Notes under the pieces: generated by a model | Databases searched by the model: none | What the model was told of the DNA's origin: nothing | The model's input: the letters and a program-made list of their open reading frames with translations, nothing else | Origin: Candidatus Poseidoniaceae archaeon | GTDB lineage: Archaea > Thermoplasmatota > Poseidoniia > Poseidoniales > Poseidoniaceae | Direction of reading: 5' to 3' | DNA: 20,232 bases | Assembly (NCBI GenBank): GCA_013329295.1 | Contig: DUKP01000205.1 | Location: 1-20,232 of the forward strand | Translations under genes and position numbers: made by a program | In this document: piece after piece, positions 1 to 8,710 of the stretch | How the letters are laid out: each line of letters opens with the position of its first letter | How positions within the stretch are numbered: the stretch's first letter is position 1

Positions 1-602
1 GATTTGGTGTTTCCAGAGCCATTAGATGGCAATATGTGTAGTTCATCGTGAACTTTTAGAGTGCCACATTGCACATATCCGATAGCAACTAAGCCAATTC
101 CTTTCACATTGAAATGTTGATCGATACTCACCACAAGTGGCGATGATGCGGAATCAGCTAATTCATCTTCAATTTCACTCATTAAATGGTATAATTGATT
201 ACGTATTTCTAATCCATCAGGAGACATGAATTTCCAATGTGTTAGTCCGGCTTGAGCAAACATCTTTTCAGCCATATCTTGATCAACCCAATCTCCCTCT
301 TTTGGCTTGATAATTGCAATACCAAGTCTAATATTAGAACTGGCAAATGCTACCAAAACTTCACCAAGTGTTGCATCGATTGCATTGATTTCTATGATAC
401 CAACTCTGCCGGCAGAGATTGCATTTAGTAACGGTCTCAAACGTTCCGGATATCTTGCTGGTCTAATGATTGAAATTATTTTGGCAACACCATCTTGTAT
501 TTCTTTGTGGACATAGGTGTGAACATCACGTTGATCGGTTGCTTTAGCGATTTCTTTGGCGAGTTCATCACTGCCAAACATTGCTACATTCAAGACGGTC
601 AT
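1..602 (-). CDS. EF-Tu/EF1A domain-II protein with degenerate GTPase domain (partial, 3' end cut)
   Basis: The minus-strand frame starts at ATG 602-600 and runs off the left edge after about 200 codons. The start is supported by a GGTGG ribosome-binding site at 610-614, seven bases upstream. The first 150 residues (MTVLNVAMFGSDELAKEIAK onward) occupy the place of a translational GTPase domain but show no P-loop (GHVDHGKT), no DxxG and no NKxD. Residues about 155-198 look like EF-Tu domain II: VSIDQHFNVKGIGLVAIGYV, then CGTLKVHDELHILP, matching the usual 'D-x-F-x-(I/V)-K-G-x-G-x-V-x-x-G-x-V-x-x-G' pattern. Such GTPase-dead, SelB/EF1A-related proteins are known in archaea, with unclear function, presumably tied to translation (established family, inferred role). 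It probably shares a transcript with the thioesterase upstream (41-bp gap). Confidence 0.75.
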   Translation of the reverse strand, partial: MTVLNVAMFGSDELAKEIAKATDQRDVHTYVHKEIQDGVAKIISIIRPARYPERLRPLLNAISAGRVGIIEINAIDATLGEVLVAFASSNIRLGIAIIKPKEGDWVDQDMAEKMFAQAGLTHWKFMSPDGLEIRNQLYHLMSEIEDELADSASSPLVVSIDQHFNVKGIGLVAIGYVQCGTLKVHDELHILPSNGSGNTK

Positions 603-643
603 GGTATGTCCACCGAGGGCTCTCAAATCAATTTACGGGCAAA

Positions 644-1105
644 CTAATCGGATTTTTGAGCAATCATATTATTCCTAATTTGCTTTGCTTTGTCCCATTC
701 GATTTGTTCTTCCTCATTCTCAACAACAAATTGCGGTATAGGGATAGGACGCATCATTGAATCAATCGCAACAAAGAAAAAATACCCCTCACAAATCTTT
801 TTCTTATCCCATGTTGCTTTGTCTACTGCCATTGCGGTAACTTTGGAACACGCGGTATGAGTACTTGTGTAGACTACCTTGCCAGTTACTTCAAGAAGGT
901 CACCTTGCCGCGCTGGAGCGATGAATTTTAGAGTGTCAATTGAGATAGTTACAAATTCCCGGTGAGCAAATTTGGAACAAGAAATACCTCCGGCTTTATC
1001 CATTATCGATAGTAATTTTCCACCAAACAATGTATCATGGTCATTGGTGTCACCAGGAAAAACATGTTCGATTAATGTCACAGGCTCTTTAGAGTATGGC
1101 TCCAT
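644..1105 (-). CDS. Hot-dog fold acyl-CoA thioesterase (YciA/BACH type)
   Basis: The protein has 153 residues, a normal length for a single hot-dog thioesterase, which hydrolyses acyl-CoA to free acid and CoA in the cytoplasm. The family signature lies at residues 14-39: HVFPGDTNDHDTLFGG with Asn21 and the Gly28-Gly29 pair, then Asp36 in LLSIMDKAGG. Asn and Asp at these positions form the catalytic pair in BACH-type enzymes. Further conserved stretches are FVTISIDTLKFIAPARQGD (the core strand pair) and a C-terminal EGYFFFVAID. The start is ATG 1105-1103; a longer reading hits a stop soon upstream. No Shine-Dalgarno is visible, so a short or absent leader is likely. It is transcribed divergently from the ThiI-like gene. 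It could release acyl chains made by the synthase at the right end of the window, but the distance (over 10 kb) makes that speculative. Confidence 0.88.
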   Translation of the reverse strand: MEPYSKEPVTLIEHVFPGDTNDHDTLFGGKLLSIMDKAGGISCSKFAHREFVTISIDTLKFIAPARQGDLLEVTGKVVYTSTHTACSKVTAMAVDKATWDKKKICEGYFFFVAIDSMMRPIPIPQFVVENEEEQIEWDKAKQIRNNMIAQKSD

Positions 1106-1125
1106 GATGTTCGCAAACGCTTCTA

Positions 1126-1175
1126 CTTCAAGAAGTCATGCCGAGAATCTTCTATAATGGCATGGTTTCTTGTAG
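1126..1175. promoter_or_regulatory. Inverted repeat centred in the divergent promoter region
   Basis: The left arm, 1126-1142, reads GGCATGACTTCTTGAAG on the minus strand. The right arm, 1159-1175, reads GGCATGGTTTCTTGTAG on the plus strand, a match at 14 of 17 positions. The 16-bp spacer holds a TATA-like core (ttctataa, 1150-1157) readable on both strands. The centre (about 1150) is midway between the two divergent starts (1105 and 1195). This fits a symmetric divergent archaeal promoter or an operator for a dimeric regulator; the function is inferred. Confidence 0.5.
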
Positions 1176-1194
1176 CATATCATAATGGACAAAC

Positions 1195-1875
1195 ATGAGC
1201 GGTGAAAAGAAGTGCATCGCTCTTATCTCAGGTGGTATTGATTCACCTGTTGCAATAGCCAGAATGCTGAAAGATGGTTGGAAAATGCAATGTGTACATT
1301 TCAGTTTGGCAGAGTTGACAGGTAAAGCCCCAGAAGAGAAATCTGTTGCCGCTTTAAATCACCTTATGTCTTTGGATAGTGAACTTGGTGAAATGGCTAA
1401 ACAATACATAGAACCTAATTTAATCATCGTTCCTGTTGCTGAGCAAGCGTCTAAATTCACTGAAAAATGGGCGCATACAGAATATTTTATTCATATGAAA
1501 AGAATGTTTCATAAATTAGGTGACATAATTGGTAAAGAGTACGGGGCAACCCATATATTAACTGGAGAAAATCTTGGCCAAGTTTCTTCACAAACCTTAG
1601 GGAATATGGGTGCAATTGAGAGTATGTCTGACTTGATACCACTTAGGCCCCTTCTTTGCTTCGACAAGCGACATATCATTGATATGGCAAGGGCGTTGGG
1701 GACTTATGAGTTGTCTCTTGCAGTAGAAGTTTGTGACGCATTAGGGCCAAAAAAGCCAACTACTGTGGCAAATAAAGAGTGGCTCGAATTAAGCGAACAG
1801 AGAGCGGGCGGGATAGAAATTTTAGTAAATCAGGCGTTGGCAAAAAAATACTTGGTCAATTTGTCACCAAATTGA
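1195..1875 (+). CDS. ThiI-type PP-loop sulfurtransferase domain protein, no THUMP domain
   Basis: This 226-residue protein matches the C-terminal adenylating domain of ThiI, which activates tRNA U8 for 4-thiouridine formation and in some organisms takes part in thiamine thiazole synthesis. Visible motifs are the PP-loop SGGIDSP at residues 12-18, the hallmark TGENLGQVSSQTLGNM in mid-protein, and Cys180 in VCDALGPKKPTT, which aligns with the catalytic cysteine region (C-x5-P-x-x-P-x-T) of ThiI. Full-length ThiI begins with a ferredoxin-like and a THUMP RNA-binding domain; both are missing. Here the protein starts directly at the PP-loop strand, so tRNA binding would need a partner, or the substrate differs. 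Start ATG 1195 has no strong Shine-Dalgarno. The gene diverges from the thioesterase gene and ends before a T-run. Confidence 0.82.
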   Translation: MSGEKKCIALISGGIDSPVAIARMLKDGWKMQCVHFSLAELTGKAPEEKSVAALNHLMSLDSELGEMAKQYIEPNLIIVPVAEQASKFTEKWAHTEYFIHMKRMFHKLGDIIGKEYGATHILTGENLGQVSSQTLGNMGAIESMSDLIPLRPLLCFDKRHIIDMARALGTYELSLAVEVCDALGPKKPTTVANKEWLELSEQRAGGIEILVNQALAKKYLVNLSPN

Positions 1876-1887
1876 ATCATAAGAGCC

Positions 1888-1894
1888 TTTTTTT
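1888..1894 (+). terminator. T-run behind the ThiI-like gene
   Basis: Seven consecutive T residues begin 12 bases after the stop codon of the ThiI-like gene, in a gap of only 75 bases before the next gene. Archaeal terminators are often plain T-runs without a stem, so this is a plausible one. No convincing hairpin precedes it. Confidence 0.4.
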
Positions 1895-1950
1895 CACGAA
1901 AAAGCGATGCATTTTAGGTGTAGAAGTCTTGGATTGTTATCGGCGATAGC

Positions 1951-4900
1951 ATGGCGATTGTAAATAACCGAACAAAAACATCATTATTTTTGACTCTTCT
2001 AATGATACTAACTCCTTTTGCTGCAGCATCTACAGTGACTACTTTTTCTGATGGTTCATCAGAGGTAGTAATTGAATTCAAAGATGGAGTAAATTTTGAA
2101 AATACCACGGATGGGGGCTTTTATGTTCCAAGTGATGAAACAATCACTTCAGCCTCAGTTGATATTGTGTCAAGCCCGATGATGTATAAATCAAGTAGTG
2201 GTTCATCAGCACTTACATCGTTTTCATGGGATCCAAATCAAAATAATGGAGCTACTACATTTGTAGATCCAAGTAAATTTTCTTTCGAATCAACTATTGA
2301 TTACGACAAAGTTGAACTAAGGTCTGAAGTATATTCTACTGACTTTGAATTTGATGAATCTGGTATTTCTAACGATACGATTTATTTTAATTCCAATGGC
2401 GATAATATCTCTTGGGATTATGATAATGTTAAATTTAAACAATTAGACGAAGGTCCTGATTTCTGTTCATCCGGTGACATGTGTTGGGGAACAAACTTCT
2501 ATGACTCTGATTATACTGATGACGTAGATGTTCAAGGCTTTGGTTCGGAATTTGAATTCCGTATGAAAACTCCTTCGGTTTATTTAGACAATTCAATTAA
2601 TGATACTTACCTACGTTTCTCGAGTTGGCATCAATTAGAAACGAAATATAATAGTCAAGGAGATTTGTATTACGACGATTGTGCTTATATTGAGATAGAA
2701 TATTCAGTTACCGGACAATTTCAAGGAGAAGAAAGTCTTGACATTCTTCCTATTAACTTCCCTTTTTCGAATGGAATCGCACCTAGTCAAGGAGCATTTA
2801 TCCGTTCTGATGCATTACAACAAGGTAATACCATTTCAGCGTATTGTTCCGATGTCCCTTACAACCAGTTTGCCCTTGCTGGGACTTCCATAGGCCCTAC
2901 TAATCCATCAGGTTGGGCTACAATTGCAAGTAATCTAGCACCTTATTTAGGAAAACATGTTAAAATTAATTTCGTATTATACCACTCTGATCAAGGTGGC
3001 AACTTGTTTTCACAACCTACTCCAGGGTGGTTTATTGATGACATAAGTATTGGAGAAAGATACAGTCAAGATGGATTGATGGTCATTAACAATATCCAAC
3101 CGCCAACATCATATGAGGATAAAAGTCCTAATGGATTTGGTTTAATTTACACTGATACATTTGAGCCGGCAGATTCAAAGTTAACTTATACATTCAGAAA
3201 TTCGATTAATGGCGTAATTATTACCGGAACAGATGGTAGGGTTATGGAGAATTTAGCAGGTCCTGTGATTGAGCTATGGAATATTGATACTGATCAACAT
3301 CAATTCATTGACATGGAAGTCCAATTCGATTCAGGTTCACAACAAATTTCAAGTCCAATTTTCTATGGTTTTATGATTGGAACTGAGGTGGGAGTTACCT
3401 TTAATGATTTAGACATAGTAAGGGATTTTGAAGTTGACAACTCAATTTTGAATTTCGAAAATAATTCTGAGACGAGAAATTTATTGTTATACTACAATTC
3501 TTCAGATTTCATGAATAATAACAATCCTTATGATTTCCAAAAACCAATTTATGGCATTGAAATTTCTGAAATTCCGACGGTTTGTAGTGCTGATGTTTCA
3601 ATCAAGCATTATGGTTTAGCCGATTTTGAGCCAATTTCGATCGATGTGGTAAATTACATGACCATTCCAATATTTGATTTTGATCTTAAAATAAAACTTA
3701 ACACGGATTGTGATGTAAGAAATATTTGGTTTTCATTCACTATCGGGGAACACATTGAAGATTTAACACTCGACTTTGGTAATGACGGAGTTGACGAATG
3801 GAAATTTGATGAACCTGCATTTGGGAAGTTTGGATTTCAAGACACTTTTTATCGGACTGAATCAAACGGAATTAGCCAGAGTGAAGAATTGGCCAAATTA
3901 ACCTTAGATCCGATTTCTGGTGAAGTTACAGGAGGCTTTTTCTTATTGCCTAAAGGTGCTGAAGTACAATATTTTGATTTTGAAATCGCCTCCAATTCAA
4001 TATTCAACGTAAATGATACTGCAGAGGCATTTACAATTGGTCTTCAGATTGGGTTAGAGTTTAATTCATTGGGTAATATAGCCAATAGTGGCGATTTGTT
4101 TTTCAGAGATGTAAGGTCAGACATGGATAGAGTGACTGAAAAATTATCTGTTCTAATCGGTTCACCAAACACTCCAGTATTTAAGACAGATTCTTACGGT
4201 ATTGAATGGGTTAGAGTTGGGTTTACAATTCAACAGTATGACTCTAACAACGGTGGCGCCGCCACTTTGAAAAACCTAAGGTCAGTTTATCAGTACAACG
4301 CTACTCTAGACGATGATTCTGGATTTGGTGAATATTTACGCGAAACTGTAGCGATAATTAATCAAAATCAACAAACTGGAACTACCCAAACGTTAGTACC
4401 TTTGAAATCATCTTCTCCAATAGGTGGACAGATTAATCTGGCAAATTTATCAATTGAAACCGAGCAAGGTTATGACTCAACATTGGACTTTATTTCAGGT
4501 TCTGATGGATTGTACAACACTGGAGAGATATATCATATTAAGACAACGCATGAAGTTCAAGCCTCAACCGGAGCAAACTTAGAGAAATGCCGTATTCAAT
4601 TCAAAGGAACAGATTCCTCATTCTATCTTGGTTATGATATGGCTTTAGGATTCTATGAGTTAGATGATATTGATGATTATGTAACATTACATCCCTCCTC
4701 ATCAGTATCTTCAATAGGTTCAAGTGGCGCTAAACAAATTGACTGGAAGTTTACTGTTAGTAGTTCCTGGGATGATGAACAAAAAGTGATTATTTTATCT
4801 GAAACATTGGCTGATAATGGAGTAATCGGCATGCTTTCAGGAATATCATTACAGCCAGATATTGGGAATGCCGTTGAGAATGATATTTTGTTGAATAATT

Positions 4901-7893
4901 TGACTTTATTTAATTCAGCAGGAGTTGAGCAATCGTTTTCACAAGCTAATACAAATCAACAATTGAAAATTATGGGCAATGTGTCTTTTGAAGATCTAGA
5001 AATTTCTCCGAACCCAAGTTCATACAATCTTGTAGTCGAGGAAAGAGGCATTGAAATCGATGGAGAATTTACCAATATTACATGGACTGAAATTGCCAAT
5101 ACAAGTGGTTTTATTGATGGAGATATCGACTGGATTGTTGATTTGGGAATGTTTGCATCAGGTTCTGAAACATATAGATTTAGGATGACTAATTATGAAG
5201 GAGGAGACATTTTATGTCCTCCAGCGGAATATAACCCAGACTCTGATTGTGGTATACAATTTAATTTGTCAATTGACATTCTTAATCCTAATCTTTTGTC
5301 ATTCGAGCTATACAAGAGAGCCGCAGGAGAAGGTGACATCAATTCTGATGACAATTGGAGGGTTGTGTACGACGATTCTTGGGCAACTCCTAAGTTACAA
5401 CAAGATTTCCGTTTTGCTGTTAGTGATGTACCAATACCACCAGAATCGGCTGTTTTGCATGTTTGGGTAGAATATGATCATGACTTAAACTCAAACGGAT
5501 TGCCTGAACCATCAGAGTATATCCAAATACCAACTACAAATACTGGTGCTTCAGAAAACGCATCATTCTTGGGAATGTACAATGATATGGCAAATTCGGG
5601 ACTCAAAGGAGTTGTCAGTGTTTGGGTTGAGTGTTATGACTTGGCTGGAAACTCGGTTGATGGTGGAGGTCCAGGATTTGATAACGATTATGTTACATAT
5701 GTCAGTATGGAATTAGAATATCCTACAATTAGTTCTCTAAATATTGAAAATTCATTTGGAGAGAGAATGATTTCTACAATTCCAACCAATGCACCAGATG
5801 GTGTAGGGATATGGAATCAAACTATGTTTGCAGGAAATGAGTATAATATAATCATCGATGCTGAAGATGGTAACGGCTGGAAAGATGTAGAATATGTTGA
5901 AATTACCCTTGCTCCACAGGAATTGAACTATGACTCAATGATAATTTACTATCCAAGAAATCAAACTGTATGGACTGAAAGTGACATGTTTGATATCTCA
6001 GTTGATTCTGTTGGTGAAACAGAAGCAACAATTAGGACTAGTGATGGCAATGTGCTGATTAGTCCCTTTGAAGAAAATTTCATAATAAATATCCCAATTT
6101 CTATGAAATGGGGGCTTCCGCTTTCTGGAGAATATACTCCATCGTTTAAGATTAAAGATTTGGATAACAGCCCTGTATTTTCAGAGAGTTCATATCGTCA
6201 ATCATGGACTTACCAAAATGATATGCGTCTCGACTTTAGATCTAACTTAGATGAAAAACAAATGATTTCCCCTACTTTGACTGACCAAGATATTCCAATT
6301 TCAGATAATTTGTATCATGAAATCGGTCAAGAGAAATTTATCGGTTCGGTAACCGGTGGCGATGTTGTAATGTTCTCTGGCCAGTATTCTTTCACATCAG
6401 GAATTTTGGAAAATGTGTTTATCAATCCAGAGGCTGAATTAACCATGGAAATTACTAGAAAAGAGGTATTTAGAGACTCTGAGAGAGATTATGACCCAGT
6501 TGAAGAAGAAGTAACGACTCATACTTTCACAGGAGGGAAGTTCGACATACCAATCAAGATGCCGTCATATCAAAATGAATTTGAATATGAATTTAAATTG
6601 ATTAATTTACCAGTTGGAGCAGATGATTTGACAACTGCATATTGTTTTGGTTCAGTGATTAATGGTTGCGGCAAATTCGTGATTAAAGTTGATGATGAGG
6701 CTCCAAAACTTGTCTTTGGTTCTTGGTCAGCATCTAGGGGTGAAACCACTACTAACGGTCTAGAGCCTGAGTTATATGATAAAATGCCAACATCATCATA
6801 CCACTGTGTTGATGTTTCAAGTCAAATAGAAGAACGAGGTAGTCTAGCAGAAGATGCAACAACATTAAACTGGATTTATTTTAACGGAAACCCTGAAGAT
6901 GGTAATGTATGGAATGTTTATCAGAATAATTATGGTACAACCCCATTATCTACTCCTCTAAATTTGTCTGCAGGAAGTTTAGGTTACATTAGAGCCTCAG
7001 CTGATTGTGTTGATCTTTGGCCAGTAAGTTTTGGTCAATTTGATGTGACTGAATCTAATTTGAACTCACCTAATTTAGAAGTGAACTTGGTCATGTGGAT
7101 AGAAACTGTCGACGGAGCAGGTTCGCCAATAATTGGTGCTGGGCGCTATTTCGATGATGGTTCTGCTGTCGGTATCGAGGGTAATGACAATGATGGACAA
7201 GACAGTTCAACATATATCTTAGAGTTTGAAGGAAGTAAGTTTGAAGTTAGAAATACGAGAACAATTCCAGATTCTCCAGAGGTGGGTGATAAGATTACTC
7301 TCGAAGTAGAGTTAGTCAATTCTGGTATTCCTGGAATTGCTGACTTAGAAATCAAATCTGTGACGAATAATCAACCTCCAGTTTTCGAAGGCTACATTAC
7401 TAGTGAAATCATTGGTAAAGATCAAGCACAATGGGTTTCTATTGAATTAGAAGAATTTACTGATGCAACGACTGGGATGTATTACATAGTCTATGATAAT
7501 GAAACCAAGAATGAATTGTTTAATGGTAAAAACCAAGGAAAAACCTTCAACGTTAAGGTCTCAAGCGAATCTGATGATGGATTTTCAACTGGTTTGATTG
7601 TTATAATTCTAGTTGGTGTAATTGCAATTCTTGCTGTAGTTGTTATTGTTATCTCTCGACGAGAGCGTGGTGATGATTTGGATGATGAGTTTGAATACGA
7701 ATATGAAGATGATAAGTCATATGCTTCCATACCACAACAAACTCAAACCTATCCTACTCCGGCTGCTGCTGTAAGTCCTGAAATGGCTGAGGCACTGGAG
7801 AAGTTTAATTTCTGGACTCAGGAAGAGATTCAAGGTTACTTCGATCAAGGATGGAGTATTCAGCAATTAGAAGAATGGTTAGAAAACCAATGA
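1951..7893 (+). CDS. Giant secreted, C-terminally membrane-anchored protein (1980 aa)
   Basis: I do not recognise a specific family. Residues about 10-27 are a signal peptide (hydrophobic SLFLTLLMILTPFAAAS). Almost 1850 residues of acidic, Asn/Ser/Thr-rich, beta-type sequence follow, as in extracellular Ig-like or jelly-roll repeats. Around residues 335-370 a segment ending in PGWFIDDISIGERY resembles the end of MAM / choice-of-anchor-J jelly rolls. Residues about 1764-1870 (EVGDKITLEVELVNSGIPGI) look like a CARDB-type domain. The single membrane helix is at 1880-1901 (TGLIVIILVGVIAILAVVVI...). A basic SRRERG stop-transfer follows, then an acidic tail, and a final 30-residue helical module with Trp and acidic residues (WTQEEIQGYFDQGW, then LEEWLENQ). 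A role in cell-surface structure or adhesion is inferred from architecture only. The next gene starts 10 bases after its stop, suggesting an operon. Confidence 0.85.
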   Translation: MAIVNNRTKTSLFLTLLMILTPFAAASTVTTFSDGSSEVVIEFKDGVNFENTTDGGFYVPSDETITSASVDIVSSPMMYKSSSGSSALTSFSWDPNQNNGATTFVDPSKFSFESTIDYDKVELRSEVYSTDFEFDESGISNDTIYFNSNGDNISWDYDNVKFKQLDEGPDFCSSGDMCWGTNFYDSDYTDDVDVQGFGSEFEFRMKTPSVYLDNSINDTYLRFSSWHQLETKYNSQGDLYYDDCAYIEIEYSVTGQFQGEESLDILPINFPFSNGIAPSQGAFIRSDALQQGNTISAYCSDVPYNQFALAGTSIGPTNPSGWATIASNLAPYLGKHVKINFVLYHSDQGGNLFSQPTPGWFIDDISIGERYSQDGLMVINNIQPPTSYEDKSPNGFGLIYTDTFEPADSKLTYTFRNSINGVIITGTDGRVMENLAGPVIELWNIDTDQHQFIDMEVQFDSGSQQISSPIFYGFMIGTEVGVTFNDLDIVRDFEVDNSILNFENNSETRNLLLYYNSSDFMNNNNPYDFQKPIYGIEISEIPTVCSADVSIKHYGLADFEPISIDVVNYMTIPIFDFDLKIKLNTDCDVRNIWFSFTIGEHIEDLTLDFGNDGVDEWKFDEPAFGKFGFQDTFYRTESNGISQSEELAKLTLDPISGEVTGGFFLLPKGAEVQYFDFEIASNSIFNVNDTAEAFTIGLQIGLEFNSLGNIANSGDLFFRDVRSDMDRVTEKLSVLIGSPNTPVFKTDSYGIEWVRVGFTIQQYDSNNGGAATLKNLRSVYQYNATLDDDSGFGEYLRETVAIINQNQQTGTTQTLVPLKSSSPIGGQINLANLSIETEQGYDSTLDFISGSDGLYNTGEIYHIKTTHEVQASTGANLEKCRIQFKGTDSSFYLGYDMALGFYELDDIDDYVTLHPSSSVSSIGSSGAKQIDWKFTVSSSWDDEQKVIILSETLADNGVIGMLSGISLQPDIGNAVENDILLNNLTLFNSAGVEQSFSQANTNQQLKIMGNVSFEDLEISPNPSSYNLVVEERGIEIDGEFTNITWTEIANTSGFIDGDIDWIVDLGMFASGSETYRFRMTNYEGGDILCPPAEYNPDSDCGIQFNLSIDILNPNLLSFELYKRAAGEGDINSDDNWRVVYDDSWATPKLQQDFRFAVSDVPIPPESAVLHVWVEYDHDLNSNGLPEPSEYIQIPTTNTGASENASFLGMYNDMANSGLKGVVSVWVECYDLAGNSVDGGGPGFDNDYVTYVSMELEYPTISSLNIENSFGERMISTIPTNAPDGVGIWNQTMFAGNEYNIIIDAEDGNGWKDVEYVEITLAPQELNYDSMIIYYPRNQTVWTESDMFDISVDSVGETEATIRTSDGNVLISPFEENFIINIPISMKWGLPLSGEYTPSFKIKDLDNSPVFSESSYRQSWTYQNDMRLDFRSNLDEKQMISPTLTDQDIPISDNLYHEIGQEKFIGSVTGGDVVMFSGQYSFTSGILENVFINPEAELTMEITRKEVFRDSERDYDPVEEEVTTHTFTGGKFDIPIKMPSYQNEFEYEFKLINLPVGADDLTTAYCFGSVINGCGKFVIKVDDEAPKLVFGSWSASRGETTTNGLEPELYDKMPTSSYHCVDVSSQIEERGSLAEDATTLNWIYFNGNPEDGNVWNVYQNNYGTTPLSTPLNLSAGSLGYIRASADCVDLWPVSFGQFDVTESNLNSPNLEVNLVMWIETVDGAGSPIIGAGRYFDDGSAVGIEGNDNDGQDSSTYILEFEGSKFEVRNTRTIPDSPEVGDKITLEVELVNSGIPGIADLEIKSVTNNQPPVFEGYITSEIIGKDQAQWVSIELEEFTDATTGMYYIVYDNETKNELFNGKNQGKTFNVKVSSESDDGFSTGLIVIILVGVIAILAVVVIVISRRERGDDLDDEFEYEYEDDKSYASIPQQTQTYPTPAAAVSPEMAEALEKFNFWTQEEIQGYFDQGWSIQQLEEWLENQ

Positions 7894-7903
7894 GTGAGTC
7901 GTA

Positions 7904-8710
7904 ATGTCCTCGAGGATTGGCTGGGAAGATATTGTTTGGGAAGACCCCGATGGAGGAAAAATTGTCCTCCATGGTACTATTCCAACAGTGGTTTATCCCC
8001 GTAAACTACGCCCTTCAATTGAGTGGCATGGGTTAGCATTGCTTGAGTCTGATGAAGTGGTTGAATTATGGGAGCAGGAAGAAAAAGATGAAGCAGAATC
8101 AAGCGGAGTCAATCTTGCTCATGGTTTAGTATCAGGAGGGACAATGGGTATTTTTCTTGAAGAAGTTACACAAATTGATGAGGTTACTTCAGGTCGATTT
8201 CCTGACCCCGAGCCAAGAAGAGTTCATCGGCTTGCTGTAAGGCACAATCGTCCGATATTCTTCATCGAGCCAGAATTAGATGATGAAGATTGGGAGGCAC
8301 ATATGATTGCAGAAGCAAAAGAAGTGTCTCGCTGGAAAAAGCTACTTGGTTTGGTAACCGTTGGCAAAAAATGGCGTAAAAAAGTAAAACAAAATATTTT
8401 CCAAGCAGAAAAACCACCAAAAGGAGTTACCGCCAATCTTTCTTCTGCCGCAGTATTATGTGCAACATGGTGGGATCTAAATGAGTGGTTAATTGGAGAA
8501 ACTATTGCAGAAGCGCGTAATCTTCGCTTTGCATCTAGATTACGAGGGGCATTGAAGCAATTGAGAATAGACCATGGTAATAATGCAGTTTTATTAGTTC
8601 CATTATTCATGCCATGGCGTACAACTATCTTCAATGAACTCAATAATCTACCAGATGTAGAGGAGAATTCATCAAACAAGACCTCTAGGCTAGGCATGGA
8701 GGAAGAGTAA
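7904..8710 (+). CDS. Conserved-looking hypothetical protein, 268 aa, faint TraB-like pattern
   Basis: I do not recognise this gene with confidence. It has no signal peptide. The middle (about 145-165, SRWKKLLGLVTVGKKWRKKV) is very basic, and the C-terminal tail is acidic and probably disordered. The order of features loosely recalls TraB/GumN proteins: an early 'HGTIP' strand, a mid-protein hydrophobic RPIFFIEPELDDEDW in the place of their 'ALGAPVVLIDR' strand, then IAEARNLRFASRLRGALKQL followed by a hydrophobic strand, like their 'ERN..MA..L' helix and strand. The usual GTxH and GxxH motifs are absent, so this is only a hint. It starts at ATG 7904 behind GAGTGAG and its stop overlaps the next start by one base (TAATG), so translation of the two is probably coupled. 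Confidence 0.6.
   Translation: MSSRIGWEDIVWEDPDGGKIVLHGTIPTVVYPRKLRPSIEWHGLALLESDEVVELWEQEEKDEAESSGVNLAHGLVSGGTMGIFLEEVTQIDEVTSGRFPDPEPRRVHRLAVRHNRPIFFIEPELDDEDWEAHMIAEAKEVSRWKKLLGLVTVGKKWRKKVKQNIFQAEKPPKGVTANLSSAAVLCATWWDLNEWLIGETIAEARNLRFASRLRGALKQLRIDHGNNAVLLVPLFMPWRTTIFNELNNLPDVEENSSNKTSRLGMEEE

Noticed and set aside
5195..5470. 91-codon plus-strand frame inside the giant surface-protein gene
   Set aside because: It is out of frame with a continuous 1980-residue protein of uniform style and shows no family motif.
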